Origin: Bacteroidetes bacterium GWE2_42_24
GTDB taxonomy: Bacteria > Bacteroidota > Bacteroidia > Bacteroidales > TTA-H9
NCBI GenBank assembly: GCA_001768515.1
Contig: MEOA01000049.1
Span: 1-35,148, forward strand
DNA length: 35,148 bases
Direction: 5' to 3'
This document shows, one piece after another, positions 14,393 through 23,035 of this stretch. The first letter of the stretch is position 1. Each line of letters begins with the position of its first letter. Below the pieces are notes generated by a model. It ran no database searches. It was given only the letters and a program-made list of their open reading frames with translations, and was not told the origin of the DNA. Position numbers and translations under genes: made by a program.

Positions 14393-15730
14393 TTAAAATG
14401 TAATTGATTTACCAGAATAAAAATCGAGTGCCTTCAGACTGTAGATTAAGTTATAACGAGCCTGCAGCCGTGCACTCTCGGCGCTGATAAGACTGGTCTT
14501 CTGCACAAGAAAATCGACTGTATTGATCAACCCGTTGGAAAACCGTTCCGAGGCCACTTCATACGAAGCATTGGCAGCATTGTACTGTTGTCCTGCCGAT
14601 TGGAACTCAGCGCTTGAAGCAGTGACATCAAGACAGGCATTTTCGATGTTCTTTCTTAATTGATTATTGGTAGTCTGTCCATCAAGTTTTGTGATCTCAC
14701 TTCGGATACGGGCAGTAGCTACCTGTGACTTTATTTCCCCCCGGCTGAAGATGGGAACAGAAAGCGTCAGCCCCAGAGTAGGGCTAAGATTATGTTCAAG
14801 TTGTGAACTGAAGTTAAGCTGTTGAACGTTGTCGGTATAATTTGTAGACAGTCCTGCATCAAGTGACAGCGAGGGTAATGCATCTGCTTTTGCAAGATCA
14901 ATCTCCATCCCGGCAGCCTTAGTCTTCAGGGCTGCACTCTTTATCTCAGGTTTCACTTCAAGAGCACGGGCATAAACATCAGAGGCTTCAGGCGATGCAA
15001 GGGGGGGCTGTACCGAGCTCATATCAGGTGTTACAATGGTAAAGTTGTCGTTGATGGGATACTCCATGAGTTGCATCAGCGTGATACGATTGGTTGCCAA
15101 CTGATTGCGGGCAGTTGTCAGGGTAAGTTCTTCAGTGGCAAACTGCGACTCAACCTGAAGATAGTCGGCTCGTGCGATGGTGCCGATACTGAGTCTTTCA
15201 GCAGCCAGATTAAGTTGCGAGCGGGTCAATTCAACCTGTCGTTTAGCATTTTCAACCTGCTCGGCAGAATAAAGCACCTGTGTGTAAGCACCAAGTACCT
15301 GTAAGGCAATATTCTCACGCTGGGCTTCTGTATCAAACTGACCGGCTTTATAGTCGATTTCTGCCTGCTCGATTGCCTTTGTTGTCTTTAATCCATTGAA
15401 CAAGTTCATCGAAGCATTCACCCCCAGCGAAGTAGACGCATTGCCTTCATAGGCCCAGTTGCCTGTAGTAGCCGACTGAACATCATTCCATGAAAAATTC
15501 TGACGGGCTGAAGCTTCAACAGAAGGAAAGCGCGAGGTGCGCAACTGATTGGTCGTTACCAGGCTAATATCAGTATTCAAATCGCTCTGTCTCACAACAA
15601 TGTTGTGCTCTAATGCGTATTCGATGCAGCGGCTAAGTGAGAATGAGCTCGTTGTGCTATCGTTCTGAGCGGCGCACTGCAATGCCGACAGAAAAACAAG
15701 AGCCATGGATAATAATTTGTTTCGTTTCAT
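14393..15730 (-). CDS. TolC-like outer-membrane efflux channel
   Basis: The product has 445 residues with a signal peptide (MKRNKLLSMALVFLSALQCAA). Two OEP repeats follow, opening with SLSRCIEYALEHN, a hallmark of TolC homologues. The long alpha-helical stretches would form the periplasmic tunnel. First gene of the exporter operon. I start at 15730 because the ATG at 15742 lies only 9 bases from the promoter box and would leave no leader; the shorter form also gives a cleaner signal peptide. Confidence 0.92.
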   Translation of the reverse strand: MKRNKLLSMALVFLSALQCAAQNDSTTSSFSLSRCIEYALEHNIVVRQSDLNTDISLVTTNQLRTSRFPSVEASARQNFSWNDVQSATTGNWAYEGNASTSLGVNASMNLFNGLKTTKAIEQAEIDYKAGQFDTEAQRENIALQVLGAYTQVLYSAEQVENAKRQVELTRSQLNLAAERLSIGTIARADYLQVESQFATEELTLTTARNQLATNRITLMQLMEYPINDNFTIVTPDMSSVQPPLASPEASDVYARALEVKPEIKSAALKTKAAGMEIDLAKADALPSLSLDAGLSTNYTDNVQQLNFSSQLEHNLSPTLGLTLSVPIFSRGEIKSQVATARIRSEITKLDGQTTNNQLRKNIENACLDVTASSAEFQSAGQQYNAANASYEVASERFSNGLINTVDFLVQKTSLISAESARLQARYNLIYSLKALDFYSGKSITF

Positions 15731-15750
15731 AATCTGAATCATTGATGAAG

Positions 15751-15758
15751 CAAAAGTA
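15751..15758 (-). promoter_or_regulatory. Promoter -7 box (TACTTTTG) of the exporter operon
   Basis: Minus-strand TACTTTTG matches TAnnTTTG, 21 bases before the chosen ATG of the TolC-like gene. The phased direct repeat at 15791-15820 begins 33 bases upstream of it. Confidence 0.6.
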
Positions 15759-15790
15759 TCCTGATCACGTGCGGGCTACCAAATGAAATA

Positions 15791-15820
15791 GACCAATGAC
15801 CCGATTTCACCGACCAATGG
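15791..15820 (-). promoter_or_regulatory. Candidate LytTR regulator binding site
   Basis: GACCAATGACC (from 15791) and GACCAATGGCC (from 15812) are direct repeats whose starts are 21 bases apart, two helical turns. They lie about 40-70 bases upstream of the predicted transcription start of the exporter operon. LytTR regulators usually bind two direct repeats of about 9 bases spaced 21-22 bases apart in this position, and the cluster encodes a LytTR regulator. Assignment is inferred. Confidence 0.5.
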
Positions 15821-16479
15821 CCGGAATTTAATTACCCAAATAGACGTATTGATTTTCACAAGCTTTATACTGCCCCCATAAACATCAGGTAATTGTTTTA
15901 AAACGATGTATGAGCAAAATCATAATATTACGATCGATCAACACTTTGCAAGCCTTACTGCTGGAGTACAGCAATTGCTCAGACCACTTTATAAAGTAGT
16001 TACCTATACACCACTGAAGCTATAAAAGTCATCTGTTTCAAAATGCCGGTAATCAAGATTAATAGCATCCGGAATCTTTTAACAGTCTACAAAAACACAA
16101 CAGGTTCTACCCAACACTTTCAGCCGCCAAAGGCATAATTAAATGGAGAGAGGGGAACCATCAGGGCAAAATATCAGCACAAATCCTAACACATCTTCCC
16201 CTGTCTGTAAGACGGAGCCATAAATGATGCCTATAAGGACGCAGAAAAACAGATTGATAAACGAAAAGAAAGGTAATGGTATCGTATTTAAACCATACGC
16301 CACAAAGGAGCCAGCCGCCTTCCTGATATTGTAAACAAACAGATATAAAGCTTGCTTCCGGGCAACCTCTTCAACGATGTGGGGTTTAATTCTTAGAATG
16401 GCCAATTGTAAGACGAATCATATTTAGTTAATTAATGCTAAAAAAAACCCATATCGATGTCTAATCCGGTCAGAATCTA
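15821..16479. other. Intergenic region between exporter operon and C10 protease
   Basis: This holds no gene I would defend. An 88-codon minus-strand frame (16139-16405) has a hydrophobic middle but no promoter box or signal peptide. A 12-bp palindrome ACTTTATAAAGT is at 15986-15997. The right end leads into the TATCTTTG promoter of the protease gene. Confidence 0.55.
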
Positions 16480-16487
16480 TATCTTTG
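16480..16487 (+). promoter_or_regulatory. Promoter -7 box (TATCTTTG) of the C10 protease gene
   Basis: Exact TAnnTTTG match, 48 bases upstream of the protease ATG. Confidence 0.65.
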
Positions 16488-16534
16488 CATTTTGAGAATC
16501 GAATCATTATTGGTTAATATATATTTCTAAATCT

Positions 16535-18628
16535 ATGAAGCACAGATTTCTACTTATTGTCACCCTGATAGCCTTTTCGCTGGGGACATTCGCTGCAAAA
16601 GTCGAAATAAGTGAAGCAAGGTCACTCGCTCTTCGCTTTTTCGCTCAAAACACCAACGCTGATGCCGCATCACTCAGGATCAGTCAGGAATTTATCACCA
16701 CCGGCCGTACAGGTGAGGCTTATTACGTCTTCAACCTGAGTGAGGGTGGTTTTATCATCTTTTCAGCCGAAGATACATACGTACCAGTAATCGGTTATGC
16801 CACACGCGGACAATATGACCCCAATCACATGCCAATTGGTTACGATGGCTTCATGCAAAACTATACCAATCAGATCGATTTTCTACGTGAGAATCTAACA
16901 GAACAGACCTCCGAAATCTCTGGTGCCTGGCAGAATCTGCGTCAGAATAATCCGCTGACTAAAAACGGAGCCAAAGGTGTTGAGCCACTTCTGATCGGCA
17001 CATGGAATCAGGACGATCCTTACAATTACCATTGCCCATACGATGCAGCGGGTCCTGGTGACCATGTATATTCGGGTTGTGTTGCCACTGCCATGAGCCA
17101 GATTATGTATTACTGGCGTTGGCCCAATCAGGGACAGGGAACCGCATCATACTATCATATTGATTATGGCACACTTACTGCTAACTTTGGGGCAACTGAA
17201 TATCATTTTGACGGGATGCTTCACAACAGTGATTCTAAATACAATTATTACGATGCTGAACTTCAGTATCAGGCAGGTGTATCTGTCCGAATGGATTATG
17301 GCCCTGATGGCTCAGGTGCCCAGTCGAACAAAGTACCTTCTGCTATGATCAACAATTTCAGGTATGCCACTTCCGCTAACTATCTCGAAAAACAAAGTTA
17401 TTCTCAAAGTGTTTGGGAAAGCAAAATCAAGGCTGATATCGACCTTGGTCACCCGATTTATTACTCCGGAAATGACGGAACTACCGGCCATGCATTTGTT
17501 CTCTGCGGTTATGACGACAACTCGCCCACCAATTACTATTTCAATTTTGGATGGAGTGGCTCAGGTAACGGTTACTACAACCTGACCAATGTAGGTGGGT
17601 TTTACAATGGGCAGGCTATGGTCAGCCAGATTGTTCCTGCATCTGGGTACCCCATCCTTCCAAATCCAACCAACGAAATTACCTTTCTTGACGGAACCAT
17701 TGAAGACGGTAGCGGTCCTGTGGCTGATTATGCCAGCAATACCGATTACAAATGGCTTATCAATCCGCAGACTGCTGAAGACTCAGTTGTTAAACTTTCG
17801 ATCACTGCTAAACGATTTGACCTTGGTGCAGGTGATGTAGTAAGAATTTATGATGGAGCCGATGTAAATGCACCTCTTCTGGCCGAATTCAGTGCTGCCA
17901 ATCCTCCTACCGACCTTAACACCACCGGCAATAAAGCCCTCCTTCATTTTATTTCCGATGGCTCATCAAACGCGAATGGCTTCATCTTTGAATACACCTC
18001 GACATTACCTTCATACTGCAATGGAACGACCATGCTGACCGATGTTACCGGTACGCTCAACGACGGAAGTAATGGATTCAATTACAGAGCAAATACAAGC
18101 TGCTTCTTTAAGATCCAGCCCCAGTATGCCTCTGAAATCACCCTTTATTTTAATTACTTTGGCACTGCCGATGAAAATGACTACCTGAAGGTTATCAATA
18201 ATTCCAATTCTGCAACACTGGCCGTACTTACAGGAAGCTATACAAATCCTCCAAGTCCAATCGTGGTTGAAGGTGGCAAAGCTTACCTGTTGTGGCGTAC
18301 AAACGACTGGAAGCAGGATATGGGATGGGAGCTTCGTTGGGAAACCCTCAACGTGGGTGAAGAATCGCGTGAACTGCTTTCCGGATTCATGCTGTGGCCT
18401 AACCCTGCTCAATCATTCTTTAATGTAGCCTTCAATGTTGATAACAATCAAACCTTCCAGATCAAGCTGGTTGATCTCACCGGTGGGATTCTCTATAACA
18501 ATCAGGCTACAGGTTTCAGCGGAAGATATGAGACTAAAATTGATGTCAGCAAGCTAGCACGTGGCATCTATTTCCTCAATATCACAGGTGACCGTGGCAC
18601 ATACACCCGCAAAGTTATTGTAAAGTAA
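16535..18628 (+). CDS. Secreted C10-family cysteine protease with T9SS sorting domain
   Basis: A 697-residue exported protease. Signal peptide 1-20 (MKHRFLLIVTLIAFSLGTFA). A Spi-type propeptide covers about 24-130 (GGFIIFSAEDTYVPVIGY) and keeps the enzyme inactive. The streptopain-like catalytic domain (about 145-370) has Cys 182 (SGCVATAMSQ), His 319 (TGHAFVL) and the oxyanion Trp 340 in FNFGWSG. Two CUB-like beta-sandwich domains follow, at about 378-490 and 495-605. The C-terminal 80 residues (LWPNPAQSFFNV ... GIYFLNI ... KVIVK) are a type A sorting domain, which directs export by the type IX system and cell-surface attachment. It has its own promoter and terminator. Relatives are interpain and periodontain. 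Confidence 0.94.
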   Translation: MKHRFLLIVTLIAFSLGTFAAKVEISEARSLALRFFAQNTNADAASLRISQEFITTGRTGEAYYVFNLSEGGFIIFSAEDTYVPVIGYATRGQYDPNHMPIGYDGFMQNYTNQIDFLRENLTEQTSEISGAWQNLRQNNPLTKNGAKGVEPLLIGTWNQDDPYNYHCPYDAAGPGDHVYSGCVATAMSQIMYYWRWPNQGQGTASYYHIDYGTLTANFGATEYHFDGMLHNSDSKYNYYDAELQYQAGVSVRMDYGPDGSGAQSNKVPSAMINNFRYATSANYLEKQSYSQSVWESKIKADIDLGHPIYYSGNDGTTGHAFVLCGYDDNSPTNYYFNFGWSGSGNGYYNLTNVGGFYNGQAMVSQIVPASGYPILPNPTNEITFLDGTIEDGSGPVADYASNTDYKWLINPQTAEDSVVKLSITAKRFDLGAGDVVRIYDGADVNAPLLAEFSAANPPTDLNTTGNKALLHFISDGSSNANGFIFEYTSTLPSYCNGTTMLTDVTGTLNDGSNGFNYRANTSCFFKIQPQYASEITLYFNYFGTADENDYLKVINNSNSATLAVLTGSYTNPPSPIVVEGGKAYLLWRTNDWKQDMGWELRWETLNVGEESRELLSGFMLWPNPAQSFFNVAFNVDNNQTFQIKLVDLTGGILYNNQATGFSGRYETKIDVSKLARGIYFLNITGDRGTYTRKVIVK

Positions 18629-18642
18629 TACATGCTTTAGTT

Positions 18643-18675
18643 AAAAAAGGCTGCCTTAAGGCGGCCTTTTTTTTT
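18643..18675 (+). terminator. Rho-independent terminator of the C10 protease gene
   Basis: A-rich AAAAAAGGCTGCC pairs with GGCGGCCTTTTTT around a TTAA loop, with one G-T pair, and continues into a run of nine T. It ends 15-47 bases after the stop codon. Confidence 0.9.
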
Positions 18676-18963
18676 GCATAAAGAATGATGATTCATGACT
18701 TAGAGACATCTATTCTTAAAATTTCTAATGATGTAATCCGGCTTGAACCTCAATGATGGTAATCTGGAATTAAGAAGCGTATCACCATCTATCTTAGAAT
18801 CTTTCATAGCTATCGGGAAGCGATGGCTTTGGCTTTGAACCCTTGGTAGCTATTAACGATTATCTATGTGTAGCGTAGTTTATAATATCATATTCAATAC
18901 TTATACATATTTAATATTCTTATGTTGAAAAAAACACCATTTATTCCCGATTTTTAAATGGGA

Positions 18964-18980
18964 TTGGTATGATATTGGCA
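18964..18980 (+). promoter_or_regulatory. Possible sigma-54 promoter motif
   Basis: TTGGTATGATATTGGC has GG and GC 12 bases apart, as in -24/-12 elements, but the -12 half reads TGGC rather than TTGC. It would start transcription near 18991, in front of the 11-bp repeat block. No TAnnTTTG box is nearby. Weak call. Confidence 0.25.
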
Positions 18981-19055
18981 TAATATGATGGAGTATGAAA
19001 AGAACTTATGCCGCATTTCAGCCGAAAACCAAGCAAAGATCAACCTTAACCATAC

Positions 19056-19110
19056 GCTTAATCAGCGCTTCATCTACGCTTCATCTACGGTTGATCTACG
19101 GTCCATCTTA
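19056..19110. repeat. 11-bp tandem repeat, five units
   Basis: Unit GCTTCATCTAC occurs exactly twice (19067-19077, 19078-19088). Diverged copies flank it: GCTTAATCAGC (19056-19066), GGTTGATCTAC (19089-19099) and GGTCCATCTTA (19100-19110). The 11-base period is close to one turn of DNA, so all copies face the same side of the helix. Confidence 0.8.
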
Positions 19111-19331
19111 AAAAATGGCACATTTTATCAGCCTTACAAAAGCTGGAATGCACTACATCAGGCTTTTCCGATATGCACTGATATTGATCGGGATTTCAAA
19201 GGCGGGGACAATACAATTATTGTAGTGACACGGCATGCTTTATCTCTACAAACTATAATGATTACCTGCTAAAAAATTGCTGGCATCTATAGAGAGGCTT
19301 TGATTATACTTTGACGTTGAAAATAATTGAT

Positions 19332-19368
19332 AAAAAAAACCGCTGGCTATTATACAATTGCCAGCGGT
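19332..19368 (-). terminator. Rho-independent terminator of the outer-membrane barrel gene
   Basis: On the minus strand, ACCGCTGGC and GCCAGCGGT pair perfectly over 9 bases around a 12-base loop and are followed by a run of T. It lies 34 bases after the stop of the barrel gene. Confidence 0.9.
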
Positions 19369-19401
19369 CATATTATTGAGTATAATACTTACAGCCAATT
19401 A

Positions 19402-21882
19402 CTATCCTTCAAAATCCTCCATATCCTGACCATTTTTTTCACGTTCCTGACGGCGTTTAAAGTCATTGAACCGGTAGGTAAATCCAACGAAAACCATCCT
19501 ACTGTCGCGGGTTCGCTCAGAAAACGAAACAAAATTATCACCATAGGAAGTTACACGACTACGCTCGGTATTGAAAATATCACGGAAGCGGATGTTAAGC
19601 GAGCCCTTCCCTTTGAAGAAATCACGTTTAACACCCATGTCAACAGAGTATTCCTCATCACGCTTACCCTGAGTACCACCACCTCCTCCGTGACCACTAA
19701 TAGATGGCGTAAAGACAACTGGTGCATTGTAACGAAAGCTAATCTGAATATCTGCTACTGATGGAATCTGCATCATCGAATTCGCACGGAAAGTCCATGA
19801 GTCATTCTCCTTGGTTTCGTTGCTCAGGTCGGCTCCTTCGAAACGGGTACGAAAATAGCTCCAGTTAGCATTAACCTTCCACCACTTAATAATCTGTTGT
19901 GTGACAATAATTTCCATTCCGTATGCATAAGCCTTATCCTGATTCCGGTAAGTGGTAAAGGAAGTATCATTCGTTACTGTCATTACGCGGGCAATAACAT
20001 CCTCAGTGTTACGGTAAAAAACATTTGCATTGAGAGTAGTCTTCTTTATCTGACCATAATACCCGAGTTCGAGGGCATTAACATACTCAGGGTTAAGCGT
20101 CGGGTTTCCGGAAGAAAGATTCAGCGGGTCGGAATAATCGATAAAAGGATTAAGTGTACGGGGGCCCGGGCGATTAACCCTTCGTGAATAGCTAACCTGA
20201 AAACTATGATCTTTCCATGGCTCATATTTCAGATGGATAGAAGGAAAGATACTGAAATAACTTTTCTGGTATATGCTATCCTGAGTGATTTGATTGGAGC
20301 GGGTATTGGCTTGTTCAACGCGGACACCTGCCTGATAGGTAAATTGCTCGCCTAACATGTTGCTATAAATGCCGTATACAGAATTGAGCATCTCTTCATA
20401 AACATAGTGGTTGGTTTTCGTGGCATCTTCTACCCAGCCCAAAGTTGGATAATCACCGTTGAAATAGCGATAATCCATGTCATTACGGCTTAGCGACAAT
20501 TTATAACCGGTTTCCAGTCGTCCCGAGCCTGCAGGGTGAACATAGTCAACCTGAGCAGTAAGGGCATTGCGAAAAGTATTGCTCTGCGTGTTCTGCAACT
20601 GGGTATAGGCTCCGGTCTGGCCAGTTGGATAAAATTGATTGATCAGGTTGTCGTTGTCACCTTCAGAGTAGCTATAAAAAATATCCGAAGTAAGTTCCTG
20701 CACCCTGTTGTCGAAAGTTTTTTTATAGCTTAAGGTAGCTTCAGCGCCTTTGTTCCCGGAAGAACTTTCAGACGTACGGTCAAAATAAGTCTCGACAGTA
20801 TCTCGTCTGGTGAGGTTTCCGGTGACATCGTAGCCCGAGAAACTACGCCAGTTAACAAGGGTCGTTAACGAAATAGTATTCTTAGGATTGATAAAGTAAT
20901 CGGCGCCCAGTCGTACATTATGGAAATAGCCATCTCGGTTCGATTCACCTGTTTGGGTGAGGGTAGAGATGGTGTCGCGTGTGGTTGTGGTCCTTTCGAG
21001 CAGACTGGTTCCGTTATGACCAAACTTTCTAAAGTCGTAGGCAGTAAAAAGATTCAGCTTGTTTTTACGAAAGTTAAGGTTTACTGAGCCCATATATTTA
21101 TCTCCTGTACCTGCATTAACAGAGACCTGGCCATTAATACCGGGAGCTTTCTGCTTTTTGAGTACAATGTTGATCAAACCTGACGTACCTTCCGGATCAT
21201 ATCGGGCAGATGGATTGGTCACCAGTTCCACCCGTTCAATCATGTTTGCAGGAAGTTCATCGAGGCTCACGATGGCGCTGGGTCGTCCGTCGACCAGAAT
21301 GGTGATATTAGAGGATCCGCGCATACTCACATTTCCGTCAATATCCACCTGAACGGCAGGAATGGTACGCATGATATCGACAGCCGTTCCTCCTGAGTTA
21401 GCGATATTTTGCTCGACATTGATCACTTTTTTGTCCAGGTTGTATTCAAGACCAGACTTTCTTTCCGTGATTTCTACACCTTTCAGCGAAGAAGATGAAA
21501 GTTGCATACGAATAATACCCAGGTTCACCTCAGGATTATCGGGACGAATAAGAAGGGAGTCAATAATCCTGACCGGGTAACCAATAAAGTGAAGCCTTGC
21601 AAAAAACCTGCCAGGAGGCAATTTTTCAATACGGAAATCGCCCTTCGGTCCTGTGATACTGCCATCTACCAATGAACTATCGCGTTGACGGTAAACCGCT
21701 ATATTTACATATTCGAGAGGCGTATCAGTCTGAGCATCCAGCACGGTTCCCGATAAGACACCCGAACGAACCATCGCAGGACGTCCACTCCCACCCTGAG
21801 GGCGGGTTTGTCCATAAATTACCTGTAAATTAAACAGGCAGGTTACAATAACGAGGACGATTAAAGTTTGAATTATCTTCAT
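19402..21882 (-). CDS. TonB-receptor-like outer-membrane beta-barrel protein
   Basis: An 826-residue outer-membrane protein. Signal peptide 1-24. A carboxypeptidase-regulatory-like Ig domain at about 42-128 (GTVLDAQTDTPLEYVNIAVY). A plug domain at about 140-245 (DIMRTIPAVQVDIDGNVSMRG, then NPSARYDPEGTSGLINIVLKK). A large barrel (about 380-826) whose penultimate strand reads VFVGFTYRFND; the last residues are a charged tail. This is the outer membrane beta-barrel family with a plug, close to TonB-dependent transporters but without a partner SusD gene here. Its ligand is unknown. The promoter is uncertain; minus-strand TATTTTG near 21935 is an imperfect box. Confidence 0.92.
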   Translation of the reverse strand: MKIIQTLIVLVIVTCLFNLQVIYGQTRPQGGSGRPAMVRSGVLSGTVLDAQTDTPLEYVNIAVYRQRDSSLVDGSITGPKGDFRIEKLPPGRFFARLHFIGYPVRIIDSLLIRPDNPEVNLGIIRMQLSSSSLKGVEITERKSGLEYNLDKKVINVEQNIANSGGTAVDIMRTIPAVQVDIDGNVSMRGSSNITILVDGRPSAIVSLDELPANMIERVELVTNPSARYDPEGTSGLINIVLKKQKAPGINGQVSVNAGTGDKYMGSVNLNFRKNKLNLFTAYDFRKFGHNGTSLLERTTTTRDTISTLTQTGESNRDGYFHNVRLGADYFINPKNTISLTTLVNWRSFSGYDVTGNLTRRDTVETYFDRTSESSSGNKGAEATLSYKKTFDNRVQELTSDIFYSYSEGDNDNLINQFYPTGQTGAYTQLQNTQSNTFRNALTAQVDYVHPAGSGRLETGYKLSLSRNDMDYRYFNGDYPTLGWVEDATKTNHYVYEEMLNSVYGIYSNMLGEQFTYQAGVRVEQANTRSNQITQDSIYQKSYFSIFPSIHLKYEPWKDHSFQVSYSRRVNRPGPRTLNPFIDYSDPLNLSSGNPTLNPEYVNALELGYYGQIKKTTLNANVFYRNTEDVIARVMTVTNDTSFTTYRNQDKAYAYGMEIIVTQQIIKWWKVNANWSYFRTRFEGADLSNETKENDSWTFRANSMMQIPSVADIQISFRYNAPVVFTPSISGHGGGGGTQGKRDEEYSVDMGVKRDFFKGKGSLNIRFRDIFNTERSRVTSYGDNFVSFSERTRDSRMVFVGFTYRFNDFKRRQEREKNGQDMEDFEG

Positions 21883-22030
21883 TAAATAGATTAATTTTTA
21901 GACACTTACACTCGAATTGGCTCTATTTCACAAAATACGCTCTTACGAAAACATGCTACTTTTAGACCCTTATTATTTTATCGGTTTAATCAGAAAATAA
22001 TAATGTCGTTAACTGATCTCCCCCGATATG

Positions 22031-22053
22031 AAAAAACCGGGCAAAAGCCCGGC
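22031..22053 (-). terminator. Rho-independent terminator of the second universal stress protein gene
   Basis: Minus-strand GCCGGGC TTTT GCCCGG followed by TTTTTT, about 40 bases after the stop of the gene at 22095. Confidence 0.85.
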
Positions 22054-22094
22054 AGAAAAGTCATATAATAAATCCAAAAAACATGGATTTATTA

Positions 22095-22937
22095 TCAATA
22101 ATCAACAATTTTTGTCCAGTTAAGATCACGTGGATTAACGCACATCACAGGAATTTGCGAGGTATTAAAGATCATCTCCTCATCATAGCTGCCAAGAATG
22201 AAAGTTGAAAGGCCTTTATCAGGATTGGTCATAATCATGATCATATCCGCATTGTGAGAAGTGGCATAGTCAATCACCTGATTACTGAAATCGCCGGATT
22301 TATCAGCAACTTTAACCGTATACTTCACATCATTTTTGTCGAAATGATCGGTGATTGTTTTCACAGCACCCTGCATTACTTCACCTGGAAGTTGATAGAT
22401 GTGAATAGCGGACTGGAAACGCTGTGCAATGTAAGTAGCCCATTTGGTCTTTTCCCATGGGCCGGCATCACTGGTGATAGGCAGGACAATATTGTGATAA
22501 CCATGATCAAAAGAGCGCTTCTGAACAACAATTACGGGAGCTGGTGAACTGGTTACTACTTTAATTGCAAAACTACCCGTAAGTTTCTGTTCTAAGCCAA
22601 CTTTACCATGGGTACCCATATAAAGGAGTCGAGCGCCTGTTTCCTTTGCAACTTCAGCTATTGTGGTGAATATTGTTCCTTCACGTGACAGAGTGAATAC
22701 CTCCAGATTGCTCTTCTGCCTGATTTCGTTAGCAATGGCTTCAAGTTTTTCGCTGATAGCGTCAGATGAGAGGTTTTCTTTCTTCAGTGTCGATTTAGTA
22801 TTTTTATCGATCACATGTAGAAGGTAAAGCTTATAGTTCAAATACCCTGCGGCTTTTACAGCCTGATCTACTGCATTGGCTGCCACTTCACTGAAGTCGG
22901 TCGGAACCAGAATGACATTGTTCATCGGATTTTCCAT
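22095..22937 (-). CDS. Tandem-domain universal stress protein (UspA family)
   Basis: A 280-residue cytoplasmic protein with two Usp domains. The first, NVILVPTDFSE from residue 7, has a complete nucleotide loop GTHGKVGLEQKLTGS, in contrast to the Gly-Ala loop of the paralogue at 3621. The second domain (about 147-280) begins NIVLPI and ends PVMCVNP, again like the paralogue. The start could also be Met 5. It is a single-gene unit with its own promoter (22973) and terminator (22031). Confidence 0.9.
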   Translation of the reverse strand: MENPMNNVILVPTDFSEVAANAVDQAVKAAGYLNYKLYLLHVIDKNTKSTLKKENLSSDAISEKLEAIANEIRQKSNLEVFTLSREGTIFTTIAEVAKETGARLLYMGTHGKVGLEQKLTGSFAIKVVTSSPAPVIVVQKRSFDHGYHNIVLPITSDAGPWEKTKWATYIAQRFQSAIHIYQLPGEVMQGAVKTITDHFDKNDVKYTVKVADKSGDFSNQVIDYATSHNADMIMIMTNPDKGLSTFILGSYDEEMIFNTSQIPVMCVNPRDLNWTKIVDY

Positions 22938-22972
22938 AGAGGTATATTATTTCTGGGTTTATTCTACAAGCA

Positions 22973-22980
22973 CAAAAGTA
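22973..22980 (-). promoter_or_regulatory. Promoter -7 box (TACTTTTG)
   Basis: Minus-strand TACTTTTG matches TAnnTTTG, 36 bases before the ATG of the universal stress protein gene. Confidence 0.55.
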
Positions 22981-23035
22981 GGTAAAAAACAGGAAATTTG
23001 CTCAGGTTCTGCAATTATTTTGCAGAAGCGCAACC

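Larger units (their letters stand above)
18676..19331. other. Non-coding region with an 11-bp repeat
   Basis: About 650 bases without a credible gene. The left half is AT-rich and featureless. From 18964 there is a sigma-54-like motif, then a repeat block at 19056-19110. Two overlapping short frames (18985-19272 and 18995-19111) cross the repeat but neither has a recognisable product. It ends at the terminator of the minus-strand outer-membrane gene. Confidence 0.55.

Noticed and set aside
15986..15997. 12-bp palindrome ACTTTATAAAGT
   Set aside because: Single AT-rich occurrence, expected by chance in such sequence, with no promoter next to it.
16139..16405. 88-codon minus-strand frame with hydrophobic segments
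   Set aside because: No promoter box, no recognisable family, and unusual composition; likely chance, though a relic is possible.
18985..19272. 95-codon plus-strand frame across the 11-bp repeat
   Set aside because: It lies at or before the predicted transcription start, contains the tandem repeat and gives no recognisable product; an alternative 38-codon frame at 18995 is no better.
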